The notes under the pieces: generated by a model | What the model was told of the DNA's origin: nothing | The model's input: only the letters and a program-made list of their open reading frames with translations | The model's database searches: none | Shown: piece after piece, positions 19,128 through 27,639 of the stretch | Numbering within the stretch: the stretch's first letter is position 1 | Layout: each line of letters starts with the position of its first letter | Translations under genes and position numbers: made by a program | Source: Rhodococcus globerulus NBRC 14531 | GTDB lineage: Bacteria; Actinomycetota; Actinomycetes; Mycobacteriales; Mycobacteriaceae | Length of the DNA stretch: 64,000 bases | NCBI RefSeq assembly: GCF_001894805.1 | Contig: NZ_BCWX01000003.1 | Coordinates: forward strand, 248,001 to 312,000 | Direction: 5' to 3'

Positions 19128-20474
19128 ATGAGTGAATCACCGAGTGACTTCAGTGCTGCATCTCTCACTGTCGATATTGTCGGAATCGGGTTCGGCCCCG
19201 CCAACCTCGCCTTGGCAATCGCAATCGAGGAACACAACGCAAACTGTGCAGCAGTTGATCGTGTCACCGCACGATTCTTCGAGAAGCAGGACGAGTTCGC
19301 CTGGCACCCGGGAATGCTCCTCGACGGAGCCACTATGCAAATTGCCTTCCCCAAGGATTTGGTGACGTTCCGCAATCCCCAGAGCGGATACAGCTTCTTC
19401 TCCTACCTTCACGAGCACGGGCGCCTCGTCGATTTTGTCAATCACCAGACTTTCTTCCCGACGCGTCACGAGTTCAACGATTACCTGTGCTGGGCCGCTT
19501 GTCGGGTTGATGCAGACGTGAGTTTCGGAACCGCGGTCGAAGCAGTCGACGGAAATCGAAACGGCGACGGCATTGTCGACCGTTTCGACGTTCGGCTAGA
19601 CGATGGGACCGTGGTCACTGCGCGAAACGTCGTGGTCGCTGCTGGTCTGGTGGAGCGGATTCCCGACTGGGCGCAACTGTCCTCCCGCTGTTTCCACAAC
19701 CATCAGTTCCTGTTCCATCTCGACGCGATGCCGGCACCGACACACAACCGGTTTGTTGTCCTCGGCGCAGGCCAGAGTGCCGCGGAGATCGTCGACTACC
19801 TGCATTCCCACTACCCGAACGCAGAAGTGCACAGTGTCTTTTCTCGTTACGGATACAGCCCCGCCGACGACAGTCCGTATGCCAACCGCATCTTCGATCC
19901 GGAAGCCGTCGACGCTCTGCACGGTGCAAGTGCCGCTGAGCGTGAGCGGATTCTGGCGCTGCACCGCAGTACCAATTACTCGGTTGTCGACATCGAATTG
20001 ATCAACAGCCTCTATGCCACCGAGTATCAGGAAATGGTCCGCGGTCCGCGCCGGTTGTTCATGCACAAGGCGTCGGAGATCACGAGTGCCACCGAATCCG
20101 AATCCGGCATCGAACTGACCGTTCGTAGCAATCTCGACGGACTCACCGAGACACTCGAGTGCGACGCACTGGTCCTCGCTACCGGCTTCACCGCCGCCCC
20201 GTTGGATACGTTGTTGGGCGAACTCGTGTCTGATTCGTCCGTTCCGCGTACCGTAAGTCGGGACTATCGTATGGCTGTAACGGATGACGTGACGGGCGGT
20301 ATCTACCTGCAGGGTGGTACGGAACGGACACACGGACTGACGTCGTCGCTGTTGTCGAACGTCGCGGTACGTGCGGGCGAGATTCTGGCGTCCGTTCTGA
20401 GCAACCAGAAGACGACCGGTGCGCTTGCTAGTCTGAGCGCACAAGAAACGTACGTAACAAGTGAGGCGAGATGA
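19128..20474 (+). CDS. L-ornithine (or lysine) N-monooxygenase, siderophore biosynthesis
   Basis: 448 residues. Flavin N-hydroxylating monooxygenase of the PvdA/IucD/SidA family: it hydroxylates the side-chain amine of ornithine or lysine to build hydroxamate iron ligands. Visible are the FAD-binding [11 protein letters not shown] (19-29), the substrate-side stretch [21 protein letters not shown], the NADPH-binding [10 protein letters not shown] (about 210-220) and the family motif LATGF (about 350). An iron box lies upstream and an MbtH-family gene overlaps its end, so it belongs to an NRPS siderophore pathway whose synthetases lie elsewhere. PvdA-like length favours ornithine over lysine. 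Confidence 0.88.
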   Translation: MSESPSDFSAASLTVDIVGIGFGPANLALAIAIEEHNANCAAVDRVTARFFEKQDEFAWHPGMLLDGATMQIAFPKDLVTFRNPQSGYSFFSYLHEHGRLVDFVNHQTFFPTRHEFNDYLCWAACRVDADVSFGTAVEAVDGNRNGDGIVDRFDVRLDDGTVVTARNVVVAAGLVERIPDWAQLSSRCFHNHQFLFHLDAMPAPTHNRFVVLGAGQSAAEIVDYLHSHYPNAEVHSVFSRYGYSPADDSPYANRIFDPEAVDALHGASAAERERILALHRSTNYSVVDIELINSLYATEYQEMVRGPRRLFMHKASEITSATESESGIELTVRSNLDGLTETLECDALVLATGFTAAPLDTLLGELVSDSSVPRTVSRDYRMAVTDDVTGGIYLQGGTERTHGLTSSLLSNVAVRAGEILASVLSNQKTTGALASLSAQETYVTSEAR

Positions 20475-20716
20475 GCACTAATCCTTTCGATGACGAAGAC
20501 GGACGCTTCTACGTGCTGGTGAACGACGAGGACCAGCATTCGCTGTGGCCCACGTTCTCCGAGGTCCCTGCGGGCTGGCGTGTGGTGTTCGGCGAAGAGA
20601 GCCGGGCAGCGTGCCTCGAGTACGTGGAGAAGAACTGGACCGACATGCGTCCCAAGAGTCTGCGCGAGGCGATGGAAGCAGACCAGGCTGCAGCAGGACG
20701 CAGCTCGGAGAGCTGA
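20471..20716 (+). CDS. MbtH-family protein
   Basis: 81 residues, overlapping the hydroxylase stop as ATGA. Classic MbtH sequence: [24 protein letters not shown], the conserved tryptophans in LWPTF, PAGW and NWTDMRP, and the closing RPKSLREAM. MbtH proteins bind adenylation domains of non-ribosomal peptide synthetases and are often needed for their activity. Here it should serve the siderophore synthetase. A 14-bp hairpin follows 21 bases after the stop. Confidence 0.95.
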   Translation: MSTNPFDDEDGRFYVLVNDEDQHSLWPTFSEVPAGWRVVFGEESRAACLEYVEKNWTDMRPKSLREAMEADQAAAGRSSES

Positions 20717-20737
20717 TCCGTTCCTGGAACACGCGAC

Positions 20738-20771
20738 AAAAGCTGGGCACCGACATAGGTGCCCAGCTTTT
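20738..20771. terminator. Bidirectional terminator
   Basis: Perfect 14-bp stem (20738-20751 with 20758-20771), 6-base loop, AAAA on one side and TTTT on the other. It lies between the convergent MbtH and ThrE-type genes. Confidence 0.9.
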
Positions 20772-20786
20772 CGCGTTCGGCTAGTT

Positions 20787-22214
20787 CTACCTGCTGGCTG
20801 CCGGTGTGCGGCGTTTCCGCTTTCGGACCATGGGACGACGCAGTGAGTCCACACGCATGAGAATCCGGGGGCGTCGTAGCGTCCGGGCCACCCACTCGCC
20901 GAGTGTGACGCCCGCGGCCAATGCGCAACCGATACCGAAGGCCGACAACAGGGCAGTCAACCCGACCAGCACCTGATCGTTGAGCAACGAATAGAGCCCC
21001 TTGTACAGCGAGAGGCCGGGAAGCAGTGGCGTAATGCCTGCGACGGCCACGACAAGCGGCGGAGTCAGTGCCCGGCGCGCCATCAAACCACCGGCGAGGC
21101 CGACGACCGTCGCTGCGATTGCAGCCGCGATGACTGGCCCGACGTCGAGTGTCTGCACGTAGATCGAGACACCACTGCCCGCCGCGCCGCCGAGGAAGGC
21201 GGCTGTCAACGCTCGCCTTTCCGCATAACAGGCAAGTGCGTAGAACACCGACGCGAATGCGCCGGAGAGCATCAGCACCGGAAGCTGGGTGATCGGGGAG
21301 GCTTCGACGTTGATCGGTGGCAACGTCGAGCCCAACATTCCGGTGACGCGCAACGAGATCGCGACGCCGGCGATGATGCCGCCCGTCATCATCACGACTT
21401 CGAAGAAACGTGCCACTGCGGTGATGGGCGCGCCCATGATTGCGTCCTGCACCGAGCCGACCAACGACAGCCCCGAGAGCAGAACCACCACCCCGGCCGC
21501 GATGATCAGCGACGGTCTGATGCTGATCCCCAACTGTTCCTGAAAGGTGTACAGGGTTGCGGCCGGGGCAGCGGCGATCAGGCCGCCCATCACCTGCTGG
21601 AAGAAGAACGGCAATCCGAAACGGTTGAGAACCCGGTTAACTCGGTCGATCACCATCGTCGTCAGGAATGACACCGTGGCAACCAGGAGTCCGCCGCCGA
21701 GGAGCACGGACACCGACGCGGCCATCGCAGACCACGCCAGAGTTGCGGTCCAGCGACTGTACGGATGGGGCGCGGTTGTGATCGTCGTCAGTGCCTCGTG
21801 GGCCTGATTCGGGGTGATGGCCTCGCGTCTGATGCGACGCGTCAGACGGTCCACCGCAGCGAGGCGGGTGAAGTCCATCGAGCGGTAGTGGACGATACGC
21901 ATCGTGCTGGCCGGCGGGCGGGTCGGTCCTCGATACGCGGACAGAACGATCGAGTTGTACGTGACATCGACATCGCACTGAGCCAAACCGTAGGTCGCTG
22001 CGATGAACTGAACCTGTTCGGCGGTGTCCATCGCCGCCGTTCCCGATGCGAGGAGCACCTCGCCGACCCGAACTGCCAGGTCGAGGACTTCGGCCACCAC
22101 TGCGTCGTCGGTCAGGTCGATCGGTTGTAGAGGCGCGGGTGCCGACGTGACCGTGTCCAGCGTGGCCTGGCGGTGGCCGGTCAAACGGTCGAGGGCCTCG
22201 GCGAGTTTCGACAT
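20787..22214 (-). CDS. ThrE-type threonine/serine exporter family protein
   Basis: 475 residues from ATG 22214. The N-terminal DUF1212 part contains the short conserved region DVDVTYNSIVLSAYRG and about five helices (about 155-285); the C-terminal DUF3815 part adds five helices (about 310-440). This fused two-domain form is the actinobacterial ThrE arrangement, known in Corynebacterium for export of threonine and serine. Substrate is inferred from the family. No clear ribosome site precedes the ATG, but a 13-codon ORF starting at 22255 ends over it as TGATG, so coupled translation is possible. Confidence 0.8.
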   Translation of the reverse strand: MSKLAEALDRLTGHRQATLDTVTSAPAPLQPIDLTDDAVVAEVLDLAVRVGEVLLASGTAAMDTAEQVQFIAATYGLAQCDVDVTYNSIVLSAYRGPTRPPASTMRIVHYRSMDFTRLAAVDRLTRRIRREAITPNQAHEALTTITTAPHPYSRWTATLAWSAMAASVSVLLGGGLLVATVSFLTTMVIDRVNRVLNRFGLPFFFQQVMGGLIAAAPAATLYTFQEQLGISIRPSLIIAAGVVVLLSGLSLVGSVQDAIMGAPITAVARFFEVVMMTGGIIAGVAISLRVTGMLGSTLPPINVEASPITQLPVLMLSGAFASVFYALACYAERRALTAAFLGGAAGSGVSIYVQTLDVGPVIAAAIAATVVGLAGGLMARRALTPPLVVAVAGITPLLPGLSLYKGLYSLLNDQVLVGLTALLSAFGIGCALAAGVTLGEWVARTLRRPRILMRVDSLRRPMVRKRKRRTPAASR

Positions 22215-22352
22215 CAAGGGCGGCGCGTCGGTGGTCGACTCTGCGGGGTGCTCATGGGGCCCACGGTATCTAATGTGACCCGCGCGCGGCCACTGTGACG
22301 GCTTGGATATGATGGCTCCGCAAAGATCGTTCGCGGCGACGCGTGCGACTTC

Positions 22353-22427
22353 GCCTCCTTAGCTCAGTGGTAGAGCACTCGCCTTGTAAGCGAAAGGTCG
22401 TCGGTTCAATCCCGACAGGAGGCTCCA
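22353..22427 (+). tRNA. tRNA-Thr (TGT)
   Basis: 75 bases including the encoded CCA. Acceptor stem GCCTCCT/AGGAGGC, D arm GCTCAGTGGTAGAGC, anticodon loop CTTGTAA with anticodon TGT, T arm GTCGG TTCAATC CCGAC, discriminator T. All four arms fold, with a single C-A mismatch at the top of the anticodon stem. Confidence 0.96.
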
Positions 22428-22433
22428 ATACAG

Positions 22434-22473
22434 AGGGCGTCCACCCGGCAATCAGCCGAGGGGCGCCCTTTTT
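22434..22473 (+). terminator. Terminator after tRNA-Thr
   Basis: AGGGCG (22434-22439) pairs with CGCCCT (22464-22469), with an inner CGGC/GCCG stem, followed by TTTTT. It begins seven bases after the tRNA and is also the end region of the convergent GAF-ANTAR gene. Confidence 0.7.
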
Positions 22474-22483
22474 GGTGGTGGAC

Positions 22484-23296
22484 CTAGTTGGCGGACGGCC
22501 TGGTGTCGTGGGTATCCGCGTTGGCCTGGCTCGGGTTGATCGCAGCGGCGATGTGTTGTTGCGCGACTACACGAAGTTTGATGTTGCTCGTCTGGGATTC
22601 TTGGATGAGGAGCGAGAAGGCGTCGTCGGCGGTGACGTGTCTGGTGCCCATGATGATGCCTTTTGCCTGCTCGATCACGCCTCGGGATTCGAGGGCGAGT
22701 TCGAGGTCCCTCGTGCGTGCTCGGGCAAGCTCGAGTCGATGCGAACTGCGCAACGCGAAGTACGCCGTGAGGGCAAAGAGTTCGATGATTGCAGCGTCGG
22801 CATCGGTGAATCCGTACTGGTCGCGGCTGTACAGATTCAGTGTCCCGAGCGGCTGCCCCTGTCCGGGGAGTGGTGCGGAGAGGAAGCTCGACACTCCGGC
22901 ACGCCGCGCCTCACCGGCAAATTGCGGCCAGCGACGGTTGGCTTCGCTGGAGTGTGCGTGCACGACACATGAGGCGTGGGCGGATTCCACGGCGGGCCCG
23001 ACTCCGAGCTGAAATTGCAGCTCGTCGACCGAGTGGACGAGCTCGTCGGTCGCGGCGACGGTGCGATGGGTGGAGTCGGACTCGGCGACGGTGATGCCGG
23101 CATGGTGGGCGCTGTCGATAATGTCCACGGCATGGTTGCAGATTTGCTCGAGGAAGTGCCCGTCATCTGTGTGCTTATCGGGTTGCGCATAGAGTGAGCG
23201 CAGGGCGTCGGTGGTTGCCCTCAATCGGGCTGGAAGTACGAAAGTGCCTGCACTGTAACCGGTTCCATGGCAAATATCGGCGTGTGGCGGCGTCAT
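22484..23296 (-). CDS. GAF and ANTAR domain RNA-binding antiterminator
   Basis: 270 residues from ATG 23296 behind AGAAGGG. A GAF sensor domain (about 38-185, with GVGPAVESA and SFLSAPLPGQGQPLGTLNLYS) is followed by an ANTAR domain (about 195-258: LELALESRGVIEQAKGIIMG, then the helix LRVVAQQHIAA). ANTAR proteins bind paired hexaloop hairpins in nascent RNA and prevent termination. The GAF ligand and target transcripts are unknown. It stands alone, without a kinase nearby, as is common in Rhodococcus, which has many such regulators. Confidence 0.88.
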   Translation of the reverse strand: MTPPHADICHGTGYSAGTFVLPARLRATTDALRSLYAQPDKHTDDGHFLEQICNHAVDIIDSAHHAGITVAESDSTHRTVAATDELVHSVDELQFQLGVGPAVESAHASCVVHAHSSEANRRWPQFAGEARRAGVSSFLSAPLPGQGQPLGTLNLYSRDQYGFTDADAAIIELFALTAYFALRSSHRLELARARTRDLELALESRGVIEQAKGIIMGTRHVTADDAFSLLIQESQTSNIKLRVVAQQHIAAAINPSQANADTHDTRPSAN

Positions 23297-23649
23297 AACT
23301 TGCACACCCTTCTTCCAGGCCCGCAAATTCGGGTGATTTGTCCCATTCTCGCACCTGGATACCTGGTCTGCAGTCTGTTTAGTCGCGGAACGAGTGGATT
23401 GCCGTCGGATTCGTTACCTTTGTCACGAATCAGACATCGAGCATATTGGCTGGTGACGTTTGGCGACGCGCAGAAATGGGTATGCGCCAGTTCGCTCTAA
23501 ATCTGTTGTGCTGCAACACATCCGTAAGAAGTTGCGACTGTAGTACAAGATTCTTCGTCAAGTCCCCGGATGCTCCGTGCATGGCCTATTCTCAGCGCCA
23601 GCGCACAAACTTGTACGTGTAACCCGAAGACAGTGAAGGGGATACGACA
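23297..23649. other. 353-base intergenic region before the 36-residue peptide
   Basis: No recognisable gene of ordinary length. It contains a short inverted repeat TGTTG-tgctg-CAACA (about 23504-23518) and the promoter and ribosome site for the downstream peptide. Base composition is less GC-rich than the flanks in the second half. Confidence 0.5.
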
Positions 23650-23760
23650 ATGAATGGACTTATTGCCGCATTGAACAGCGGATTCACCCTCGGCCTGGCG
23701 AACACGATCCTGACTTTCGGCGGAATTATCGTCAATCTCAATATCGTGATCAATAACTGA
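23650..23760 (+). CDS. 36-residue hydrophobic peptide
   Basis: A short frame with a good ribosome site: GAAGGGG ends eight bases before ATG 23650, and TGA is at 23758. The peptide has no charged residues apart from the N-terminus. It starts MNGLIAALNSG and ends in an Ile/Val/Asn-rich stretch (GGIIVNLNIVINN); one membrane-inserted or amphipathic helix is likely. No family recognised. It is convergent with the decapeptide-repeat gene, 37 bases away, with a shared hairpin between. Reality rests on the ribosome site and on the complete hydrophobic design; it may be a membrane peptide or a toxin-like or surface-active peptide. Confidence 0.55.
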   Translation: MNGLIAALNSGFTLGLANTILTFGGIIVNLNIVINN

Positions 23761-23790
23761 CTCCGCGAAACTACTCTGTTATGCAGGTAA

Positions 23791-23809
23791 GAACCCGTTA
23801 TGCGGGTTC
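23791..23809. terminator. Short hairpin between convergent genes
   Basis: GAACCCG (23791-23797) pairs with CGGGTTC (23803-23809), loop TTATG. The stop codon of the minus-strand repeat protein lies in the loop. It is placed to end both transcripts, but no T-run follows. Confidence 0.55.
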
Positions 23810-24613
23810 GATGCCTACATCGGATATCGGCCGCTCGCTCTTGCCTTTGAGCCATCGGTTGGGGAGCTTTCCGGCAAGTTCTCCGAGTGGGCCCACCGCA
23901 GCACTCAGTACCGCGACGGTGTCCTGAAGTATTTCGATGCTCGCACTCATGCGTTCGAGGTTGGGGGCCAATGACGTCAGAGTGTCGGAAAGGGCAACAA
24001 TCTGATCGAGTGGACCACCCTCGGCGATAAGTCTTTCGAATGCGCCGTTCTCTGCGAGCAGCGTTTCGAGGATTCCGTTTTCTGCCAGTGCGCGATCGAT
24101 GACGCCGTTCTTTGCGGTGAGGCGCTCCACCGCGCCGTCCTGGGCCGTCAATCTTTCCAATGGGCCGTCTTCGGCCGTCATCCGGTCGAGTAGCCCACCG
24201 GGTGCAAGCAGTCGCTCCAACGCGCCGTCCTCGGCGAGCACTCGGTCCAGCGGGCCGCCCGGCGCGAGCACGCGTTCGAGCGGGCCACCTGGAGCTAGAA
24301 GGCGTTCGAGTGTTCCGTCCGGTGCAGTCAACTTGTCGACCGGTCCGCCGGGGGCCAACAGTCGATCGAGTGGCCCGCCGGCGGCGAGAGCCTGCCCGAT
24401 GGGACGGTCGTCCGCTGTCAGTGACGACAACTGTTGAATCATCTGCAACGGCCCGCGCGGATTTGCCAGGGATGCCGCGCCGACCGTCGTGGCGCCTGGG
24501 TTCGAGATGACAACTCGTACGGTTGTCACCGTCAGTTCGGCAATACCCAGGCTGATTTCTGCGGCGGCGATGCCCGCGCGCACGGGTAGCGTGAGTATCT
24601 CGACCAGTCTCAT
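23798..24613 (-). CDS. Decapeptide-repeat protein of unknown function
   Basis: 271 residues from ATG 24613. No ribosome site is seen, but TACAGT ends six bases before the ATG, so the mRNA is probably leaderless. Residues 1-40 form a hydrophobic or amphipathic helix (LVEILTLPVRAGIAAAEI). Residues 71-210 are 12 exact-length 10-residue repeats plus one degenerate copy at each end, consensus P-L-D/E-R-L-x-A-P/E-G/D/N-G, without insertions. Residues 210-250 are amphipathic helix, then a basic tail (WLKGKSERP). No signal peptide. A lipid- or membrane-surface role is guessed from the amphipathic ends. I do not recognise the family. Confidence 0.75.
   Translation of the reverse strand: MRLVEILTLPVRAGIAAAEISLGIAELTVTTVRVVISNPGATTVGAASLANPRGPLQMIQQLSSLTADDRPIGQALAAGGPLDRLLAPGGPVDKLTAPDGTLERLLAPGGPLERVLAPGGPLDRVLAEDGALERLLAPGGLLDRMTAEDGPLERLTAQDGAVERLTAKNGVIDRALAENGILETLLAENGAFERLIAEGGPLDQIVALSDTLTSLAPNLERMSASIEILQDTVAVLSAAVGPLGELAGKLPNRWLKGKSERPISDVGIEPA
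23984..24403 (-). repeat. 30-bp coding repeats of the decapeptide protein
   Basis: Fourteen consecutive 30-bp units (residues 71-210) in strict register. DNA identity between neighbours is moderate in the central copies and low at the ends, so this is an old protein repeat and not a CRISPR array. Confidence 0.85.
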
Positions 24614-24662
24614 TGAATAACTGTAACCGGTCACACACAAATACTCGCCCGGATAATACGAG

Positions 24663-24691
24663 CGTCAGTGCAGAAGAACGTCAGTGCAGAA
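24663..24691. repeat. Duplicated end of sugE
   Basis: CGTCAGTGCAGAA occurs at 24663-24675 and 24679-24691. The second copy contains the sugE stop and last codons; the first repeats them just after the stop. Confidence 0.8.
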
Positions 24692-24995
24692 CCTTGAGGC
24701 CGACCACTGCTCCGATGATGACCAGAATCAACAGGACTTTGACGATCGACGAGGACTCGGTACCCGTGATCATGGCGTATCCGACGGTCAGCGCGGCGCC
24801 GATGCCGACCCAGATTGCGTACGCAGTGCCGATCGGAAGCGTCCGCATTGCGTACGCAAGACCGGCCATGCTGACGATCAGACCGAGTATGAACACGATG
24901 GTGGGTGACAGCTTGCTGAATCCATCGGATTTGCCCAGTGCGGTGGCCCACACAGCTTCGAAGATTCCGGAAATTACGAGCACGATCCATGCCAT
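24681..24995 (-). CDS. sugE: SMR-family guanidinium exporter SugE (Gdx)
   Basis: 104 residues from ATG 24995 with AGGAG before it; an earlier in-frame start lies within the riboswitch 3' end and is rejected. Four transmembrane helices. MAWIVLVISGIFEAVWATALGKSDGF has the essential Glu of helix 1 and the SugE/Gdx-type context WATALG; the later AYAIWVGIGA completes the family signature. Gdx proteins swap guanidinium for protons. The guanidine-III riboswitch directly upstream confirms this over a quaternary-ammonium EmrE role. Confidence 0.92.
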   Translation of the reverse strand: MAWIVLVISGIFEAVWATALGKSDGFSKLSPTIVFILGLIVSMAGLAYAMRTLPIGTAYAIWVGIGAALTVGYAMITGTESSSIVKVLLILVIIGAVVGLKVLH

Positions 24996-25008
24996 GACGA
25001 ACACTCCT

Positions 25009-25050
25009 AACACCGTCTTGTCGCTGGCCGGGTACGGTGTGCTCGTCCGG
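25009..25050 (-). ncRNA. Guanidine-III (ykkC-III) riboswitch
   Basis: The minus-strand RNA contains the family's conserved blocks in order: CCGGACGAG, then CACACCGUACCCGG, then CAGCGACAAGACGGUGU. These form the pseudoknotted guanidine-III aptamer: CCGG pairs in the first helix, ACACCGU with ACGGUGU in the second. The ribosome site AGGAG of sugE lies at 25004-25008, immediately after the aptamer, so ligand binding should open or close translation. Recognised by eye from the published consensus. Confidence 0.85.
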
Positions 25051-25166
25051 ATGTCGTTACCGACTCACTTCACGATAGCAACGGAACGCAGGTCGAAGGC
25101 TGATTCGGGCGGTCAGACCAGTCACATCCGAAACGGTTCACAGGAACTTCCCAGGGAACACGCAGC

Positions 25167-25907
25167 GTGAATCCAGTAGGAGGGGAGAAGATCGTTTTTG
25201 TGACCGACAAGCCAAGTGAAGCCCGCATCCTCGTAGTCGACGACGAGCCAACCATCGTGGAGTTGCTCTCCGTGAGCCTCCGTTTTCAAGGTTTTGAGGT
25301 TGCCACCGCATCCAGTGGCGCCGAAGGACTCGACGTGGCGCGGACATTCCGTCCCGACGCGATCATCTTGGACGTCATGATGCCCGGAATGGATGGCTTC
25401 GGACTGCTGCGACGGTTGCGTGCGGACGGCGTCGACGCCCCGGTGCTTTTTCTGACGGCGAAGGACGCGTTGGACGACAAGATTACCGGCCTCACGTTGG
25501 GTGCTGATGATTACGTGACCAAGCCGTTCAGCCTCGAGGAAGTGGTGACGCGGTTGCGCGTCATACTGCGCCGAGCAGGGCGCGGAGTTGCGCCGGAGCA
25601 GTCCCCTCGGGTTACGTTCGCGGACATCGAACTTGACGACGACACGCGTGAAGTGTGGAAGAACGGAGAGCTGGTATCGCTGTCTCCGACGGAGTTCACT
25701 CTGCTGCGGTACTTCATGGTCAATGCCGGCACTGTCCTGAGCAAGCCGCGCATCCTCGATCACGTCTGGAACTACGACTTCGGCGGCGAGGTGGGTGTGG
25801 TCGAGTCCTATGTTTCCTACCTTCGACGCAAAGTCGACACGGGTGAGACTCCGTTGATCCACACGTTGCGTGGCGTCGGGTACGTGATGCGCGAACCTCG
25901 GCGATGA
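25167..25907 (+). CDS. phoP: OmpR-family response regulator PhoP
   Basis: 246 residues from GTG 25167; a second GTG at 25200, following AGGAGGGGAG at a rather long spacing, is an alternative. Receiver domain with acidic pocket VVDDE, phospho-acceptor in IILDVMMPGMDG (Asp69) and Lys in DYVTKPFSLEE; winged-helix domain from about 150 with SLSPTEFTLLRYF and YVSYLRRK. The sequence is close to M. tuberculosis PhoP throughout (FQGFEV, RADGVDAPVLFLTA, LSKPRILDHVWNYDFGG). There PhoP controls envelope lipids and acid response. The kinase gene follows with a 4-base overlap. Confidence 0.88.
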   Translation: MNPVGGEKIVFVTDKPSEARILVVDDEPTIVELLSVSLRFQGFEVATASSGAEGLDVARTFRPDAIILDVMMPGMDGFGLLRRLRADGVDAPVLFLTAKDALDDKITGLTLGADDYVTKPFSLEEVVTRLRVILRRAGRGVAPEQSPRVTFADIELDDDTREVWKNGELVSLSPTEFTLLRYFMVNAGTVLSKPRILDHVWNYDFGGEVGVVESYVSYLRRKVDTGETPLIHTLRGVGYVMREPRR

Positions 25908-27355
25908 CTTCGCAGTCGCAGACCGAAAAGCCTTCCTCGGGAAGGCGATTCCGTGTGCATGCGCTTCCGCTCCGATTCACGCTTGTGGCCGCACTACTCA
26001 TTCTGGCTGGTATGGGTTTGCTCGCATCCGGAGTGGCGGTGACGTCTGCGCTCGAGAACTCGCTGACGCAACGTACCGATCGGACTCTGTACGAGGCCAT
26101 CGACGGTTGGGCAAAGCCGCATTCGCGAGATGTCCAGCCGCCCAGCGCCGTCGGCCCGAATACCCGTCCGCCGAGCCCGTTCTTCGTGCGCACGGTGACT
26201 GCGGACGGAAAAATCATCACCCTGAACGACCAATCGTCGTCGACAACGCCGGACCTGTCTGTCGACGCGACGAACGGGCCGGTCACGACAGGTTCGACGG
26301 ACGGTTCGGATGTGAAGTGGCGTGTGCTCTCCACTGTTCGAGACGGAACAACCACCACAATCGGCGTCCGCATGACGGATATCGAGCAGACTGTCGACGA
26401 CCTGATCGGTCTCCAGTTCGGGATCGGTGTGGTGGTGTTACTCGTACTCGGCGGTGCGGCCTACTTCGTCGTCCGTCGTAGTCTTCGGCCTTTGGTAGAA
26501 GTTGAGGAAACTGCAGCAGCCATTGCCGCGGGCGATCTCCACCGACGTGTCCCAGAAAGGGACGATCGTACCGAAATCGGTCGATTGTCGGTGGCGCTCA
26601 ACGGAATGCTGGCCCAGATTCAGCGGGCCTTTGCTGCAACGGAGGCGTCGGAAGAATCGGCACGCCGCTCGGAAGAGCGTATGCGACGTTTTGTCGGCGA
26701 TGCGAGCCATGAATTGCGCACTCCGCTGACTACCATCCGCGGGTTCTCGGAACTGTATCGCCAAGGTGCCATGACGGATACGGCCACACTGATGAATCGC
26801 ATCGAAGGGGAAGCGTCGAGGATGGGCTTGCTGGTCGAAGACCTCCTGATGCTCGCGCGACTCGACGAGCAACGTCCGCTGGACAACAAGACGGTGGATC
26901 TCCTTGCCGTTGTGGCAGATTCGATTCAAGCGGCGCGGGCCATCGCGCCCGGTCGGAGCGTCACGCTGGCGATGACGGGTGGGCCGGGGACCCCCGAGGT
27001 TGTCGGGGATCAGGCCCGCCTGCGCCAAGTAGTCGCGAACCTGGTCGGAAATGCAGTCAAGCACACTCCGCCGGACGCTGAGATCGTCATTCGATTGGGG
27101 ACTACCGAAGAGACTGTGGTCATCGAGGTTTCGGATACCGGCCAAGGGCTCAGTGAGGAAGACGCGGCACGAATTTTCGAAAGGTTCTATCGCGCGGACA
27201 CGTCCCGCACGAGGGAAACCGGCGGTGCGGGTCTCGGTCTGTCGATCGTGTCCGCGTTGGTGGAAGCACACCATGGAACCGTCTCGGTGACCAGCGCGCC
27301 CGGCGAGGGTGCGACCTTCCGGGTCGAACTGCCTCGCGAGCCCCACGAAGACTGA
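25904..27355 (+). CDS. phoR: Sensor histidine kinase PhoR
   Basis: 483 residues, ATGA overlap with phoP. Helix 1 (about 24-46) carries LVAALLILAGMGLLASGVAVTS, much like M. tuberculosis PhoR; extracytoplasmic sensor (about 47-165); helix 2 (about 167-189); HAMP (about 190-245); HisKA box DASHELRTPLTTIRGFSELYRQGA with His269; HATPase_c with N box NLVGNAVKHTP, DTGQGL and GGAGLGLSIV. It phosphorylates PhoP. The sensor loop is Pro/Thr-rich and, as expected, the least conserved part. Confidence 0.88.
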   Translation: MTSQSQTEKPSSGRRFRVHALPLRFTLVAALLILAGMGLLASGVAVTSALENSLTQRTDRTLYEAIDGWAKPHSRDVQPPSAVGPNTRPPSPFFVRTVTADGKIITLNDQSSSTTPDLSVDATNGPVTTGSTDGSDVKWRVLSTVRDGTTTTIGVRMTDIEQTVDDLIGLQFGIGVVVLLVLGGAAYFVVRRSLRPLVEVEETAAAIAAGDLHRRVPERDDRTEIGRLSVALNGMLAQIQRAFAATEASEESARRSEERMRRFVGDASHELRTPLTTIRGFSELYRQGAMTDTATLMNRIEGEASRMGLLVEDLLMLARLDEQRPLDNKTVDLLAVVADSIQAARAIAPGRSVTLAMTGGPGTPEVVGDQARLRQVVANLVGNAVKHTPPDAEIVIRLGTTEETVVIEVSDTGQGLSEEDAARIFERFYRADTSRTRETGGAGLGLSIVSALVEAHHGTVSVTSAPGEGATFRVELPREPHED

Positions 27356-27639
27356 CCTGGAGAGAAAACTGTGTAGCATCCACTGCGCAACACCACTCGA
27401 ACGTCGTTGGCGCCAGACCGGTCACGAGGTAGTTCCGGGGCGACAAGATCGTGAAAACTGCTGCCGCCGAAGGTGAAAAAAAGAACGATTACCTGCGTTA
27501 TCTTCGAACAAGTCCAGCGACAGGCACTTCTCGACGAAGTTGCACGCTTGTACGAGACAAGTGGTAATCGACGTTCGGCGTGTCGAGTGCCACACGCGGA
27601 GTGCGCGACCCACCGCTGCCGAGTTCGCGGAAAGTCCGG

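Noticed and set aside
22343-22972. 209-codon open frame running through the tRNA-Thr
   Set aside because: Its first third is a translation of the tRNA and its terminator; the remainder is antisense to the GAF-ANTAR gene.
23984-24403. Regular 30-bp repeats looking like a CRISPR array
   Set aside because: The repeats have no unique spacers and keep one reading frame of a decapeptide-repeat protein.
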